From: Erythrophleum ivorense
Lineage: Eukaryota; Streptophyta; Magnoliopsida; Fabales; Fabaceae
NCBI GenBank assembly: GCA_026724425.1
Contig: JAIUCV010000282.1
Span: forward strand, 806,001 to 870,000
DNA: 64,000 bases
Direction: 5' to 3'
Every line of letters begins with the position of its first letter. Positions within the stretch are counted from its first letter, which is position 1. Shown here piece after piece: positions 1 to 11,888 of this stretch. Both the position numbers and the translations under genes were made by a program. The notes under the pieces are model-generated. The model did not search any database. It had not been told where the DNA came from and saw nothing but the letters and a program-made list of their open reading frames with translations.

Positions 1-540
1 GCTAGACGGATGATGTCATCTAGAAACCAGTATTGTTGAAGTTGGATAGGGTGGGCAATGTTAGTTCAACCCTTCAAGATAGCAGGCTATTGTTTGCTCC
101 TCCTTTTCTTGAATGTCACACTTCATCATAGGCTTTTCAAATTCCTTGGTTTACTCTTCCACTGACAGAGTCCTCTGGTGAAGATTCTAGAATTGAAGGA
201 AGCTATCTTGATAATAATGTTCAAGTCAAAACTCTCAAGTGAGCTCGCATTGTATTTTCTCCCATGTTCGAATCTCACTTTTCCCTTCACACTCATATTT
301 CTTATTAAGATTTTCCTACCATAGGGAAGCATGCTTCTCAAGCTTGATGGCGACAATCTTGACTTTTTAGTTCTTTGGCACCTCTTTATATTCGAATATT
401 GCTCAACTGTTTGGATCCAATCCACAAATTCATCTGGTTGTAGTTTCCTTTTAAACTTTGGAATGTCCACTTTAATATCATTGTTGTGGAGCATTTGTTT
501 ATGAGGAGGGCGGTTACCAGTCATTGAAGAGTTGCTACTA
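1..540 (-). pseudogene. Ty3/gypsy gag fragment (CRM-like, copy 1a)
   Basis: Decayed capsid (gag) coding sequence of a Ty3/gypsy retrotransposon, cut by the left edge of the window. The readable part at 126-524 contains HNNDIKVDIPKFKRKLQPDE followed by FVDWIQTVEQ, the N-terminal retrotransposon gag signature. The rest of the reading frame is shifted relative to the better copy at 26953-27650, whose DNA aligns over the whole interval. Read on the minus strand, the order is LTR (from 5109 down), leader (1037-541), gag (540-1), so this is the 5' half of an element whose 3' half lies outside the window. Frameshifts show it is inactive. Assignment to the CRM group rests on the sister copies and is an inference. 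Confidence 0.8.
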
Positions 541-1037
541 TCAGAGTTAACCTCCCTTGGCTCTCTCTGTTCTCTTGCTTCTCTTCATTCCTCCAACTGG
601 GCTCGTTGGACGTTTACCATCTCTTGTAGCAGTTGAACTCGACGTCTCAATTCTTCTATCTCAACTCATGCACAAGTCTTCGTTTTAGAGGCATTTTGTA
701 GGTTAAATGTAGGACAGGTGTGAAATTTTAAGGTGGAGCTTGCTTTTAGGAAGGCTAAGGGTGAAAATGTCTCAATGGGTTAGGGGGAAAAATGTAATTC
801 TAGAAATTTTTAGGGTGTAATTTTAAAAAGATCAAGGGGTGAAAATACAATTACATAACATTTTAGGATAAAAATGTAATTTCAGAAAGTTTAAGGGTAG
901 AAATATAATTATGAAAAGTTTTAAGGAAGAAATAGAATTATGGCAAAGTTGGCTAACTGGGTGATGACGTGGCAGATGGTAACATGTGACAGATGATGGT
1001 TAGATGATGTGGCATTGACTAGACATGAGGCTAACTG
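541..1037 (-). repeat. Retrotransposon leader with a 30-bp minisatellite
   Basis: Non-coding 5' leader of the minus-strand gypsy copy 1a. Between about 767 and 955 a roughly 30-bp unit recurs six or seven times with variation; each unit reads approximately AAGGGTGAAAATGTAATT followed by an A/G-rich run ending in TTTT. Next to it, 960-1030 contains shorter repeats around GATGATGTGGC. No gene is seen. A solo LTR is inserted at the left-hand end of this leader, after position 1037. Confidence 0.6.
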
Positions 1038-4000
1038 TGTAACACCATATTCATTTAACTTATCCCATCTCATTTCTAGGAATAGCTTCTTACATAACAC
1101 AAGTTCTTAAGAAAAATTTAATAAAATATTAGATTATTTTTGCGTTACGTTGTGAATAAAATTTTCATTTCGTATTCGTGGACCATATGAACTCATCTAT
1201 CTCATTCTCCTATTTAATTACACATATACAACTCAAAGCCATCTCAAAATGTGGCCAAAAACTCGAGTTCATGAAGCATATACATAAAAATCACATGTTC
1301 AACATCGGATTGATGTGTCCGCTTTCTGTCATAAATTTTGGAAAATCATAATTAAATCTAGAAAAATCAAAATCAAGCACATTATACTATTCTGAAAAGT
1401 TACAAATGTCTAATTTATATTGAAAATAAGTTCAGACCAAAACAGGAATGTCTAGCTACTAGAAATTGATAGAACAGTATCCAAACTCATCTGACGCTAC
1501 TAGCACTATCACAGAGCTTCAAAAATTCATATCTCCTTGCTCAGACATCCAATTAGGGTGATCTCAGTGGCTATAGAAATCTTATCTTGCCTAATTTATG
1601 CTTATAAAATTTCATGAGCATTGGATACCATTTGTCCCTCAAATGATATAGGAGGAGAAACTAACCATATAAACAGTAACTATATCAGAACAGTAGAAAT
1701 TTGACAACTTTGTAAATTCATAATTAATTCCATAAAGCTCTAGAATAATCCCAAAAAGTTCTATATGAGATCTATATACATGCCAAATTTCATGAGAAAA
1801 ATCATTCATTTGGTCAGATCTTGACATTAGGTTCCAAAATGGTTAATTTTGTGCCTTCTAAAGGTCTCAAATGGTCCAAATTGGCTTCTAAGACATTCAT
1901 AGCCACTTGAGCATGTGGGAAAGCACCAAAATGGTCTATTAAACATATCTCAAAGGTGTACAAATCCAAATTTAACAAACTCACACTCTCACCCTAAGGT
2001 ATACACAAGAACATATAAGCTTCATCTTGTCATTCAATGTCCAAAAATTATTATATCATTTTCATGGCATCAAATCTCATTTATACATCAAGTATTCATG
2101 TAATTACATATGTTCAAATGATTATACAACATATTCATCATGGGATTACATCATATGCCATCAACATGGTTAGAAGATGAACAAAATCACACACTTTCTT
2201 GCCAATCTCTCTTCTTCAAGCATGGTGGCTCCCATTTCTTGGTTCATATGGTCCACCTAGACATGTTAGGCAATGAGGAGGAAGGAATGATATTCTAGGA
2301 ATCCCAATAGTTTTTTTCTCTTTCAACCATACATAAAGAATGCAAATCCAAGTATAAAAATGCATGCATGAGTATCATGGAGTGCATAATTATACATAAG
2401 ATATTTCTTGCACTCAAGAAGTCATATAAAACATACATAGGTTTGCCAAGAAGATGATTTAGCCTCACCCACTTCTCTTGGGGAATTTTGTACTTGCCTT
2501 ACCCATTTTCTTAAGGGATTTTTGACTAAGCCTCACTTTTTAGAGACTTTTGGCCTTGTCTCACCCATTCTTGGGAACTTTTAGCTTATCTCACCCTAGC
2601 TAAGAGACTTTTAGCTTCACCACACTCATGCAAAACAAAACATATTTATAAAGTATCATTTAAGTGCATAACCTAACATCATGGTACCATGGTATATAGA
2701 TACATGCTAAAACATCTTTCATGGTTTAAAACATATATACACACATTCAAAGACAACATAAATATCCACTCACGTATGAGAGAAAGAAGAGAGAGTTACC
2801 TTAGTTACAATTACACACTTTTTCCTTGAAAAATGCTTCTTCTCCTTCGACCACCCACTCACAAGGATGTGAGACTTGATTCCTTTGGCCTAGACGCATC
2901 ATATGGAAGCCAATTACACTCTTGGAACAATTTCTAAAGCCATGCATTCATTTTAAAAGCTAGATTATTCCTATGGCTCATTTATGGTTCCATAATGCAC
3001 CAAATGAAGCAACCTTAGGAAAATATAATCTTGGCTCCATTCTCTCCCTTAATTTATGACTCTTGACTCCATTTAAACTCCTTAGAGCCATCATACATTC
3101 ATTTCAAGGAGTTTAACTAGGTGTTGCTTCTTTAAGTCATAATATGAAACCTATGATACCATCTTACTTCCTAGGCTTCCTAAAATTTTTTCAAGACTTC
3201 CTCTCATCTTCTCCCATCATATATGATGCAAACCTAAGTTTGGAAGAAATTAAAACACTCCCTTAGTGCTCCTTCTATGCTAGGTCGAGGCTATGTTCCA
3301 AGATGGCACTAATGGAGTTATTTTAATTTCTTTGATGGGAGAAGCATGTGAAAGGCTCTTTTGGTGTCTTAAAAACTCATATGGACTCTTAAACACCTTA
3401 ATTTATAACTAGAACTCATCTTATAAACCAAGGTCCAACTAAAACCCTAGCTTTTCTATCTTGCAATTTCATGGTTCTTTCTTTGTTTCCTTTACATATT
3501 CTTATTCTCCTTACTCATTTTCCTAAGATTCATCCTTGTTTGGTTCAAAATCCAACTCCTTTTGGCTATCTCTAGGTTAGTCAAACTACATAAGAAAAGG
3601 AATAAGAAGGAGCAAGCATGAAAGTAGTAAAATACCTTAGTTTTCTAGGTTTCTTCAAGAGCTCTTCTCTTTGCTTGGCTTCTCCTTTTCAAACTTGAAA
3701 ATTCCTCCCTCAGTCTAACCTCAAAATAAACCCAAAAACTTCAATAAATCCATAGGAAAGAAAAGAAGAAGGAGGAGAAGGGATTTACTAAAGAGAAACC
3801 AAGAAAATCCATGAATTTCCATACCTTTCACTTAAATTTTCTTCTCCTTTTTTCTCCTCCCTTGTGTGCCTCACTCTTTTGGTCTTTTCTTTGGTTTAAG
3901 ATAGAAATGAAATCAACCAAATGAGGAGAATAGTGGGGCGTGGTGCATATATAGGTAGGGTTTAAGAATTGTTTCAAGGAAATTCCATTTATGTTCTGCA

Positions 4001-4506
4001 AACTCGGCATTTTTGTTTCTGGTTTGTTTTAGTTCCTTTTTTAGAACCACCTTTTTCATCATAAAATTTAAGTCCCCAATCTTATAAAGTTCCTTTGGAA
4101 TTACTCAAATTAGAGCTAAAACCTTCTTGAACAAAAATGGTTAAAATTTATGTCAATCGACGTTAGAAAATGTACACCAGAGGGGTTTTAACTGTCTCGG
4201 AGCTTCCCATGATTTTTAGGGCCTCTAAAAACCTAGAAAAGCTAAAATTTTTCATTTAAAAAGTCTTCCTGTGAGTATTCCAAAATTTACCCAAAATTAC
4301 AAAAATGCCATTACGTTGGTAACAATTTTGTTAAATTTCGTCTAGTTATTTTAGCTTTTGTTTCAGGGCACCTCTACCCTCCTAATTTCATTACTTAATG
4401 TCTAGATCATTGTTCTAAATTTTTTGAACCTTAACCAATTCATTTCAGAGGACTTACTTTGAAAATGTATCTGTTTCTATCGTTTTTATGAAAATCGGAC
4501 ATTACA
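1038..4506. mobile_element. Solo LTR A (3.47 kb)
   Basis: Starts TGTAACACC and ends CATTACA, and has no coding potential. It aligns along much of its length with solo LTR F at 42618-46266: both end with the same segment containing 'AGGGCCTCT' and 'AAGTC[T/C]TCCTGTGAG', about 200-300 bp before the terminus. The flanks are AACTG on the left and GACTA on the right, so the target duplication is imperfect or decayed, unlike the other solo LTRs here. It contains the CCTCACCC-type minisatellite at 2461-2630. It interrupts the leader/LTR of gypsy copy 1a. The short ORFs at 1639-2103 and 3828-4010 are not convincing genes. Confidence 0.7.
2461..2630. repeat. In-LTR minisatellite (CCTCACCC type)
   Basis: Four to five diverged copies of a unit of about 30-40 bp, combining a CTCACCC-like core with GGGACTTTTGG-like spacers (here variants such as AGAGACTTTTGGC and AGAGACTTTTAGC). 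The same array occupies the equivalent place in solo LTRs C1, C2, D, E and F. Confidence 0.6.
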
Positions 4507-5109
4507 GACTATGTTGCTTACATGGCAGGTTATGGGTGGTTGATGTGTCATTGACTGGACACCTCAGGATTGACATGGTAGATGATGTGGCCATCTTCAA
4601 CCTCTGGAAGGCGTGTGAACGGCGCATGGAGTGAGTGACCAACTCATGGTCCTCAGGTGATGGAGCGTGAAGGTGCGTGAAGGAAGATTTCAGTGGTGAA
4701 ACTCTCTAGTCCAAGGGTTTTTGACCTCCTTAGCACATTGGAGATGTCTGTTTGGCAGAAAAAGGGTTAGAATTGGAAGTTTTGAAAACCACAATGACCT
4801 CCTCTCTTGGTTACTATGTAAACTTAAATTTCAGGCCATTTTTCAAGCTTCCCTTGTCTCTATAACCAAGCTCAGAAGCTAAACATAATCACTCTCAATG
4901 AGATAAAAGAGATTTCTTATTACTTCCTTGATGATCCATACAAAGAGAGGACTCTTATTTATACTAATCCTAGGGGGTCAATTTTTAGATATTGTAATTA
5001 AGCTCAATGAAGGTTACATAAAAGTTATAGGGGTGTTATGGAATTTAGGGAGGGGTTATGAAATTTAAGAGGGAGTTATGGAATTGAGGTTTTAGGTTCT
5101 TTTGTTTCA
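4507..5109 (-). mobile_element. LTR of CRM-like gypsy copy 1a
   Basis: Read on the minus strand, the LTR begins TGAAACAAAAGAACCTAAAA at 5109 and matches the LTR starts at 11693 and 31002 on the plus strand. It includes a TATA-like GTATAAATAAG at about 4955-4964 (reverse complement in the window). The LTR boundary at 5109 abuts plus-strand integrase sequence directly, so this element was inserted into another copy of the same family. The LTR/leader is split by solo LTR A. The exact inner LTR boundary and a primer-binding site were not found. Confidence 0.7.
4955..4964 (-). promoter_or_regulatory. LTR TATA box
   Basis: GTATAAATAAG on the minus strand, 150 bp inside the LTR of gypsy copy 1a. 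The same motif is conserved at 11856-11865 and 31168-31177 in the sister LTRs on the plus strand, which supports a real core promoter. Confidence 0.55.
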
Positions 5110-5908
5110 CATTTGCATTCCTCAATACTTATTACGGGAAGCAATTATCTGGGAGGTCCATAACAGAGGATTAGCAGGTCACTTTGGTCAAGACAAAACT
5201 GTGGCCTTAATTAAAAAAAAAATTCTATTGGCCAAGGATTGAATGGAGCCTAAATAAGCATATACAAAGGTGCAGAACCTATCATTTGGCTAAGTCTAAG
5301 AGCCAAAATACTAGATTGTACATGCCTCCTCCTATCCCGGAAGCACCGTAGAAAGATATGAGTATGGAGTTTGTTCTTGGACTACCTTGGCCTCAGCGAC
5401 AAAAAGATTCTATAATGGTAGTCATGGATTGATTTTTGAAGATGGCTCATTTCATTCCATGCCAAAAAACGAATGATGCTGTTCAAGTTGCAGATTTGTA
5501 TTTCAAAGAAATTGTTCATCTTCATGGCATACCAAAAACTATTACTTTTGATCGGGATGTGAAATTCTTAAACCACTTTTGGAGAAACTCTAAGAAAATG
5601 GGAATTAAGCTTTAATTCAGCAGTGCTAACCATCCTTAGACAGATGGTCAAATTGAAGCTATTAACAGAATTTTGGGAAACTTACTCCGGAGCTTTGTCA
5701 AGAAAATTTGAAACAATGGGACCTTATCCTTGTACAGGTTGAGTTCGCCTACAACAACTCAACTAATCAAGCTACCAGCATATGCTCGTTCGAGATGGTT
5801 TATGGTACTCATCCACTTAGCCTATTAAACTTGACATTTTCATCTGATAGCTGACAATACAACAGTGATGCAGACTAGAGGGCCAAGGAAATCAAGAAGC
5901 TATATGAG
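5110..5908 (+). pseudogene. Ty3/gypsy integrase fragment (CRM-like, copy 1b)
   Basis: Plus-strand DNA aligned with 29876-30677 of the better copy. It covers the integrase zinc-binding region (CATAACAGAGGATTAGCAGG, equivalent to HNGGLVGHF) and most of the catalytic core, including the stretch around GTCATGGATTGATTTTTGAA. Stops and frameshifts are frequent. It is interrupted at 5908/5909 by solo LTR B and resumes at 8643. The left end is where copy 1a inserted (5109/5110). Confidence 0.8.
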
Positions 5909-7589
5909 TGTAACACCTACTCTAATAATGATTGGGCTAGGGACTTCATCCCCTAAATATATGCCAAGTACTTATACAGTTATAAATCCTTGAGACTTCG
6001 CCTCACACTAGCTAATACTCACTTAAAAGGGCTCAGCCCTATTAAGCAACAATACCTGTTCAAGTTATTATATAACAATAAAGGCTCCACCCATTTTATT
6101 TAATTCAAAACATAGGGACTCACAATCCACATCTCGAGCATATATTAGAATATGTTAGGAAATTAAATTTAAAGGTTTATAAGTATCAAAATGCTAGCTA
6201 AACAATGTTTTAAGGTCCAAAAATAGTAAAACCAAATAACAATGTCCTATGGTCATGGCAAAAAATAACTATTAACCCAGCATGAGCTTGAGGAATACAA
6301 GAGCCAATAGCTCACTCCTCTGGTAACTTTCCTTGTCTCCTATTTAGTCCTTCACTTGAAAATGTTAAGAGAATGGGGTGAGCATTAATGTCTCAGTAAC
6401 CCAGAGTCTTACCATGTGCATACAAACTAACAACCATGTCCAATTAACATACAATAGGTCTCAATACAAATCCAATATCACTATTATTAATTATTAACAT
6501 AAAAGATCATAAGGTATAATTCAAAACAGTTATATGCACAACATGATAAAATGCAATATGTGTAACTTCCTTTATTGCTCCATCCAGCCTTATACCGCTG
6601 ACTAAAGCCACAGGCTTATCCACGATCTGGCCCACACATTGGACCGACCAAAGCTACTCCGATGCTTGAGATGTACCCGGCCAAAGGTACAGAGCCCAAG
6701 CCCAGACTATGGCTCCCCTTCTTAAAAGACTAAACCAGAAGGTGTCACTGTCCCACATTTCCCCTTTACAAACCCGGCTAGGTAAGTATTAAGGAACGGG
6801 GCCCTACAAAAAGTCAAACACTGTGCACGAGGAGGAGGCAAACCACGTAGTCATTGTATCATATATATTTCACCAACATCTCCTTAACCCATCATTTATG
6901 TATGTCATATTTATCCAAAATTTATACGAGCATACTTGAAAAATAAAGAACCTCATATAGTATATCAAATAAGACTGACAAGCATGCTTAAAAAAAATAT
7001 AATACTCTAAAATTTCACATCAATAATTTGAGCTCACAAGCATGCTTGAAAATGAAAATACTACGTCAGAATTTTATTATATCTGCAAGCATGCTTAACA
7101 GGATTCTAGCAATTCCATTAATTTCACAATCATTTACTTTTACCGTTTCATAATCCCATACAGCTTATTTACTTGTACCACATTCAACAAGATAAAATTA
7201 TTTATTTAATTAAAATTACAACAATAAACCAATTTGCACATACATAGAAAAACCCCAAATTACCTATTCTCTTTTGGCCAAGTAGTCACACAGCAAGAAA
7301 ATCAAAGCAGTAAGAGATCTTAATGAAAATCTACAAAAGTCACACATATACAAAAACATCAATATATAATTCAAAACTACTTATCTATTATCCTAAACTA
7401 CTCTAAGGTTATTCTAAAACTATTTTAGAAACTTAACAGTTATCATAGAGAATCTAAAATTCTCTTTTAAATCCATATTTCTTCATACTTTAATTAATTT
7501 ATTAGAGTAGTCAATTTTATGTTAACTTAAATTTATAAAAGTTCCCAAATTTCTAAATTTTGATTTTCTCATCTAAAATTTATAATTTA

Positions 7590-7915
7590 CTTATATATAT
7601 ATACGAATTAAATTTATATTTATAAATTCATATTATATACATACCTACAAATATATATATATAATTAAATATATATATATGTGTGTATATTTATTTCAAA
7701 AAAATAAAGAGATGAAAAGATGCGTTTCTGCATAGGAATATATAATAATATATATTATAATTACATATATATATATATATATATATAAGGGATGAAGGTT
7801 GTGTATATACCTATATATATATATATATAATCCACAAAAGGACGAAAAGGTGCATATTGCATATTACTTTAATTGAATGGTACGTGGGGTGTGTTTATAT
7901 ATATACATATATATA
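7590..7915. repeat. (AT)n microsatellite cluster
   Basis: Several runs of alternating A and T (for example around 7650-7680, 7763-7790, 7811-7830 and 7897-7918), separated by short unique DNA, within solo LTR B. Confidence 0.8.
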
Positions 7916-8105
7916 TATAGTCATATAAGACAAAGAACAAAAGCTACTCTTATACTTGGTGTGGAGATGTAGGTTCAAAGAGAGATTGAAAGAACAAGTT
8001 GGAATTACTTGAAGAAAGGCTTCTAACGGCATGAGAGAGAACAGACAAATGGAGGAGTGAAAAATAAGGAATAGGTTTAGGTTTTTCGTAATTAGATTAT
8101 TAAAG

Positions 8106-8445
8106 ATATATATATATCTTATTAGTTTTTATTATTATTATATTTTAAAATTCTATTGGCTATTAAAACTAACTTTAAGTTATCTTTTGGATAATTTGAA
8201 ATATTTTAAAATTAACTAAGGATATATATCTTATTAGTTATTATTATTATATTTTAAAATTCTATTGGCTATTAAAATTAACTTTAAGTTATCTTTTGGA
8301 TAATTTAAAATATTTTAAAATTAACTAAGGATATATATCTTATTAGTTATTATTATTATTATATTTTAAAATTCTATTGGCTATTAAAATTAACTTTAAG
8401 TTAACTCTCGGATAATTTGAAATATTTTAAAATTAACTAAATATA
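8106..8445. repeat. Threefold tandem repeat, unit about 115 bp
   Basis: Three consecutive, nearly identical copies beginning near 8106, 8221 and 8336. Each reads GGATATATATCTTATTAG, then an ATT run, then TATTTTAAAATTCTATTGGC and a closing TTAAAATTAACTAA. It lies close to the right end of solo LTR B. Confidence 0.85.
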
Positions 8446-8637
8446 TCTTATTAGTTTTTTTTTTACTTTTAAATCTTTGACTCTTTAAATTATATATATA
8501 TATATATATATTTTAATACATTTTTAAATAATTGAAAATTTGACTTTTCCCTTATCCTATCCTGTACCTTACTCTTTAGGCATAATATTTAATCTTTTGT
8601 CCTTTTTTAAGTCACTAACACTTTTTGGGATGTTACA

Positions 8638-8858
8638 ATGAGCAAGTTCATGAACGAATCTAGAAGCAGAACTTGAGATACAAGACTCTCCATGATAAGC
8701 ATCAAAGACAATAGACTTTTAATGTGGGAGATTTGGTATAAATACATCTACAGAAAGAACGATTTCTAAAGTAACTTAATGTCAAGTTGTCACCAAGAGT
8801 TGATAGTTGATTCAAAATTGTGCAATAAATCAACAACAATGCTAACAAAATGGAATTT
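8638..8858 (+). pseudogene. Ty3/gypsy integrase C-terminal fragment (copy 1b)
   Basis: Continues copy 1b after solo LTR B: the DNA matches about 30673-30893 of the better copy (AGCAAGTTCATGAACGAATC onward). It ends in TGGAATTT, where solo LTR C1 is inserted. Frameshifted and non-functional. Confidence 0.8.
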
Positions 8859-8937
8859 TGTAACAACCAGAAAAAAAAAAGGGACAAAAAAAAAAAGAAG
8901 TTGAAAATTTTCGATGTCCTAAAATTTTCTAAGTCTG

Positions 8938-9150
8938 TTAGCTATAGCAAATGTACATGTTTGCTATAGCGAGAAAGGGTCTAGCTATAGTGAGAGTGCC
9001 TTTTCGCTATAGCGAGTGCGGACATCCCATACAAAAATCAGGGAGTTGCTCGCCGTAGCGTGCCGTAGTGAAACAGGGGTCTGGGACTGATACGTGCTCG
9101 TCGTAGCGAGGGTTATTCTTTGCTATAGCGATGATTAATCCGGAAAAGCG
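8938..9150. repeat. Palindrome array (TCGCTATAGCGA type)
   Basis: About eight copies of a short palindrome with core GCTATAGC, plus variants such as CTCGCCGTAGCG, spaced irregularly at roughly 20-40 bp. Related arrays lie in solo LTRs C2, D and E. Confidence 0.8.
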
Positions 9151-9892
9151 TGAAAAAAGAAAATTTGACTTCTTAAAGCATCCAAATCTATTCCTTTTCT
9201 TTTAATCGACCTAAACGTCGACCAAAAGAGAGAAAATGGCTGTGGAAAGAGAGAGAGACCAAGAGAAGGAAGGAAGAACAAGGAAAAGGTAAGCAAGCTT
9301 GAGATTTTCATAGCTTTTCTTCTTAGAATCTTGTTCTTCTCTCTTTGTCCTCTCTTTTTATGGTTTTGGTTGTTAAATTAGTTGGGTTTTGGGCTTGGTT
9401 CAGAAGAGGGAAAGTGAAAAACCACTCTTGAAGAAGGCTAAAACTCATGTATCTTCACTTCTTCTTCTTTGTTTTCCTTGACAACTTGAGAGCTTGAGAG
9501 AGAAGAAGAGTTAGTGAAATTCTAGAGAGGGAGAATCCTTAGTTTTTACATATTTAGTGGGGTTTTCCTTGATGAAGAATCCCCTAGCTTGTGAGTGTTT
9601 ATTTAAGTTATAAGAGAGTAATTCCATGCTCTTTGTTGTGTTTAGGCTCAAGAGAAGTACCTCCATCTAGTTGTGATTGTGAAACCAAGAAGGGAGAAGA
9701 GAAATTGAAAAGGAAGGCTTGTGTTGGCCGATAAAGTAGCTCTCCACTCTTTCTTGTTGCATTTTTGGATGTGCAATAGTCATTGTATGCTTATGTATAT
9801 GCTTGTATGATGAGACATGCCATTTGATGTTGCCTTGATGCATTGGTACTAATATGCTTGTATTTTGAGTTATGAAAATTGTTCGGGTGAGG

Positions 9893-10020
9893 TAGTGCCA
9901 AAAGTCCTTTGAGATGGGTGAGGTGGAGCCAAAAGTCTCTAAACCAAGGGTGAGGCCAATCCAAAAGTCCCAAAAACTCAAGTGAGATTAGACCAAAAGT
10001 CCCTAAAACTTATTCTTGTC
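9893..10020. repeat. In-LTR minisatellite (CCTCACCC type, inverted)
   Basis: Four copies of a unit of about 31 bp reading GGGTGAGG...CCAAAAGTCC, the reverse complement of the arrays in solo LTRs C2, D, E and F. Confidence 0.75.
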
Positions 10021-11585
10021 ATTGATATGAAATTCATGGCATGAAAATCATGTGTTATGTAATTGTGGATGGTTTGCATGCTTTGACTTGTTTATATGCC
10101 TTGATTACTTCCTTGAATGAGTGTATGAGCTCTTGAAATTTCATAAATCTCACCCCCTTTCCTCTCCCATCTCATATGATCCAAGTGGAGCTCAAGAGCC
10201 TAAGAGTGAAGGCCATGAGGCATAGAAAGCCTTTGTTTTGACATTATGCACACTCACACATAGTTTGATATATGGGAAAGCCAAAGTGCTTATGTATATC
10301 TATTCTTTTTGAGATGTAAATATTTAAGCAAGTGTAGAAATATATATAAATGATGTATGAACTATGTAAAGAGCCAAAATAATGAAAATGTGAGATTTGC
10401 CCCTTTTGTGGATTGTATGCAATAGTGTATTTTGGCCCGTAGTATAGTAAGTTTGAAATCTATATTGATATAGACCACTTGAACATTTTATATATACTAT
10501 TTTTATACTTTAAAACTTGCCCAAGAGGTGCTAGAACATATGGGAGGCCATTAAATCCACTTTGAACCATTTTGGATGCTAAAACAGTCAAATTTATGAG
10601 CTCCTTCAAAGTATGACCAAATGAGCTCTTCTTGATATGAAATTTGGCATGCCTCTAAAGCTTGTTGAGAGCTTCTTAGAAAGCTAAGTGGGTAATATTT
10701 GGAGGTCTAGGAAATATTTGGCAAATTGTTGAAGTTGGAGAATTTTCTAGTTTTGGTTATTATACTGTGCAACTAGGTCCGAAAATGAAACTATATTATT
10801 CATGGACCAAACAGTGTCCAATTATCATGAAATTTTATGGGTATAAACTAGATATCTACAGTGAATTATACCAACTAGAAGCACCTCAATTGGAGGTCTG
10901 TAGAGAGAGAAATAACTTTCTGAAGTTCTCTGTCAGCATCAAGGAAGCCATCCCACCTTTGTTACTGTTCTATCAGTTTTCGAAGTCCAAGGGCTACTGA
11001 ACTAATCTAGATTATTTTTATCCTCTAGTTAAAATCTGTATCTTTCTAAATTGGTATAGGTTGACTAGATTGGATTTTTTTGGAATTAGTTATGAATTTT
11101 CGAAATTCATGACAGTAAGTTGCATCAGTACCAGGGATAGCCAGACCTCTTTCTCTTTTTTGATGTCAAACATGGTCCAAACGCTGAGATTGTGGTTTGA
11201 AATTATTTTTAGTGTAAATTTAATACTTATAGCTTTCTAGAAAGCTATGTTTTGATTAATTTCTATTTTTTTATAATTAGTTATGATTTTTCAAAGTTAG
11301 AACAAAAAATCTGACTTTTGGGCCCATTTGAGAAATTGCATTTTCTTGGTTTTTGACTTCATATCTGTGGTTTATGGGTTGTTTGATGCTATGTATGAGT
11401 TGTATAAATAGATTTTAAGTAGAGAATATGAATGATAGGTTCACGAGACCCACGAGGCAAAATATGAGAGTTTAAATCCCGACTGAAAGCATTAAAATAC
11501 CATGATTTTAGTCCTTTTCATTAGAAATCATATGGAATCAAGCCTAGAAGGAGATTAGTTGGAGTTAAGTCATTATGGTGTTACA

Positions 11586-11692
11586 AATTTGCTAGTGCCT
11601 ATGGTGTTTTACCACCTTTAATGTTGTTGCCCATATGTTGACGATGATATTAAGTTTGACTTGAGGGCGAGTCCTATCTAACCCAAGGAGGA
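11586..11692 (+). pseudogene. Integrase C-terminal tail (copy 1b)
   Basis: The last 35 codons of copy 1b pol, matching the region of copy 2 that encodes FNAVDLSPY and the acidic tail. The reading frame runs on into the LTR that starts at 11693. Confidence 0.7.
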
Positions 11693-11888
11693 TGAAACAG
11701 AAGAACCTGAAACCCCCTAAATTCCATAACCTCTATTTCATAACTCCCTCTTAAATTTAATAACCCTTCCTTAAATTCCATAACACCCCCCATAACTTCT
11801 ATGTAACCCTCATTTAGCTTAATTACAATATCTAAAAACTAACTTTCTAGGATTAGTATAAATAAGGGTCCCCTCTTTATATGGATTC
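11693..11888 (+). mobile_element. Truncated 3' LTR of gypsy copy 1b
   Basis: Begins TGAAACAGAAGAACCTGAAA and follows the LTR of copies 1a and 2, including the TATA motif GTATAAATAAG at 11856-11865. It breaks off near 11888, where inverted RT sequence begins, so the LTR is truncated by rearrangement. Confidence 0.75.

Larger units (their letters stand above)
5909..8637. mobile_element. Solo LTR B (2.73 kb), TSD ATGAG
   Basis: Begins TGTAACACC and ends GATGTTACA. It is flanked by perfect 5-bp repeats ATGAG at 5904-5908 and 8638-8642, and the gypsy integrase sequence is continuous across the insertion. TG...CA ends, 5-bp target duplication and lack of coding sequence define a solo LTR. It differs from the other six: it has neither the CCTCACCC minisatellite nor the CTATAGCG array. 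It holds an AT-rich section (about 7590-7915) and a threefold tandem repeat (8106-8445). Confidence 0.85.
8859..11585. mobile_element. Solo LTR C1 (2.73 kb), TSD AATTT
   Basis: Begins TGTAACAACC and ends GGTGTTACA. It is flanked by perfect AATTT repeats (8854-8858 and 11586-11590), and the integrase C-terminal sequence is continuous across it. It is the reverse-oriented sister of solo LTR C2, of the same length (2727 bp): the reverse complement of its right end matches the left end of C2, including AGGCTTGATTCCATATGATT. It contains a CTATAGCG palindrome array (8938-9150) and the minisatellite (9893-10020). Weak ORFs at 9667-9981 and 10767-11000 are not supported as genes. Confidence 0.9.

Noticed and set aside
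2461..2630. CRISPR-like regularly spaced repeats
   Set aside because: The repeats are diverged, with no constant spacer length and no cas genes. The arrays are minisatellites inside plant LTRs.
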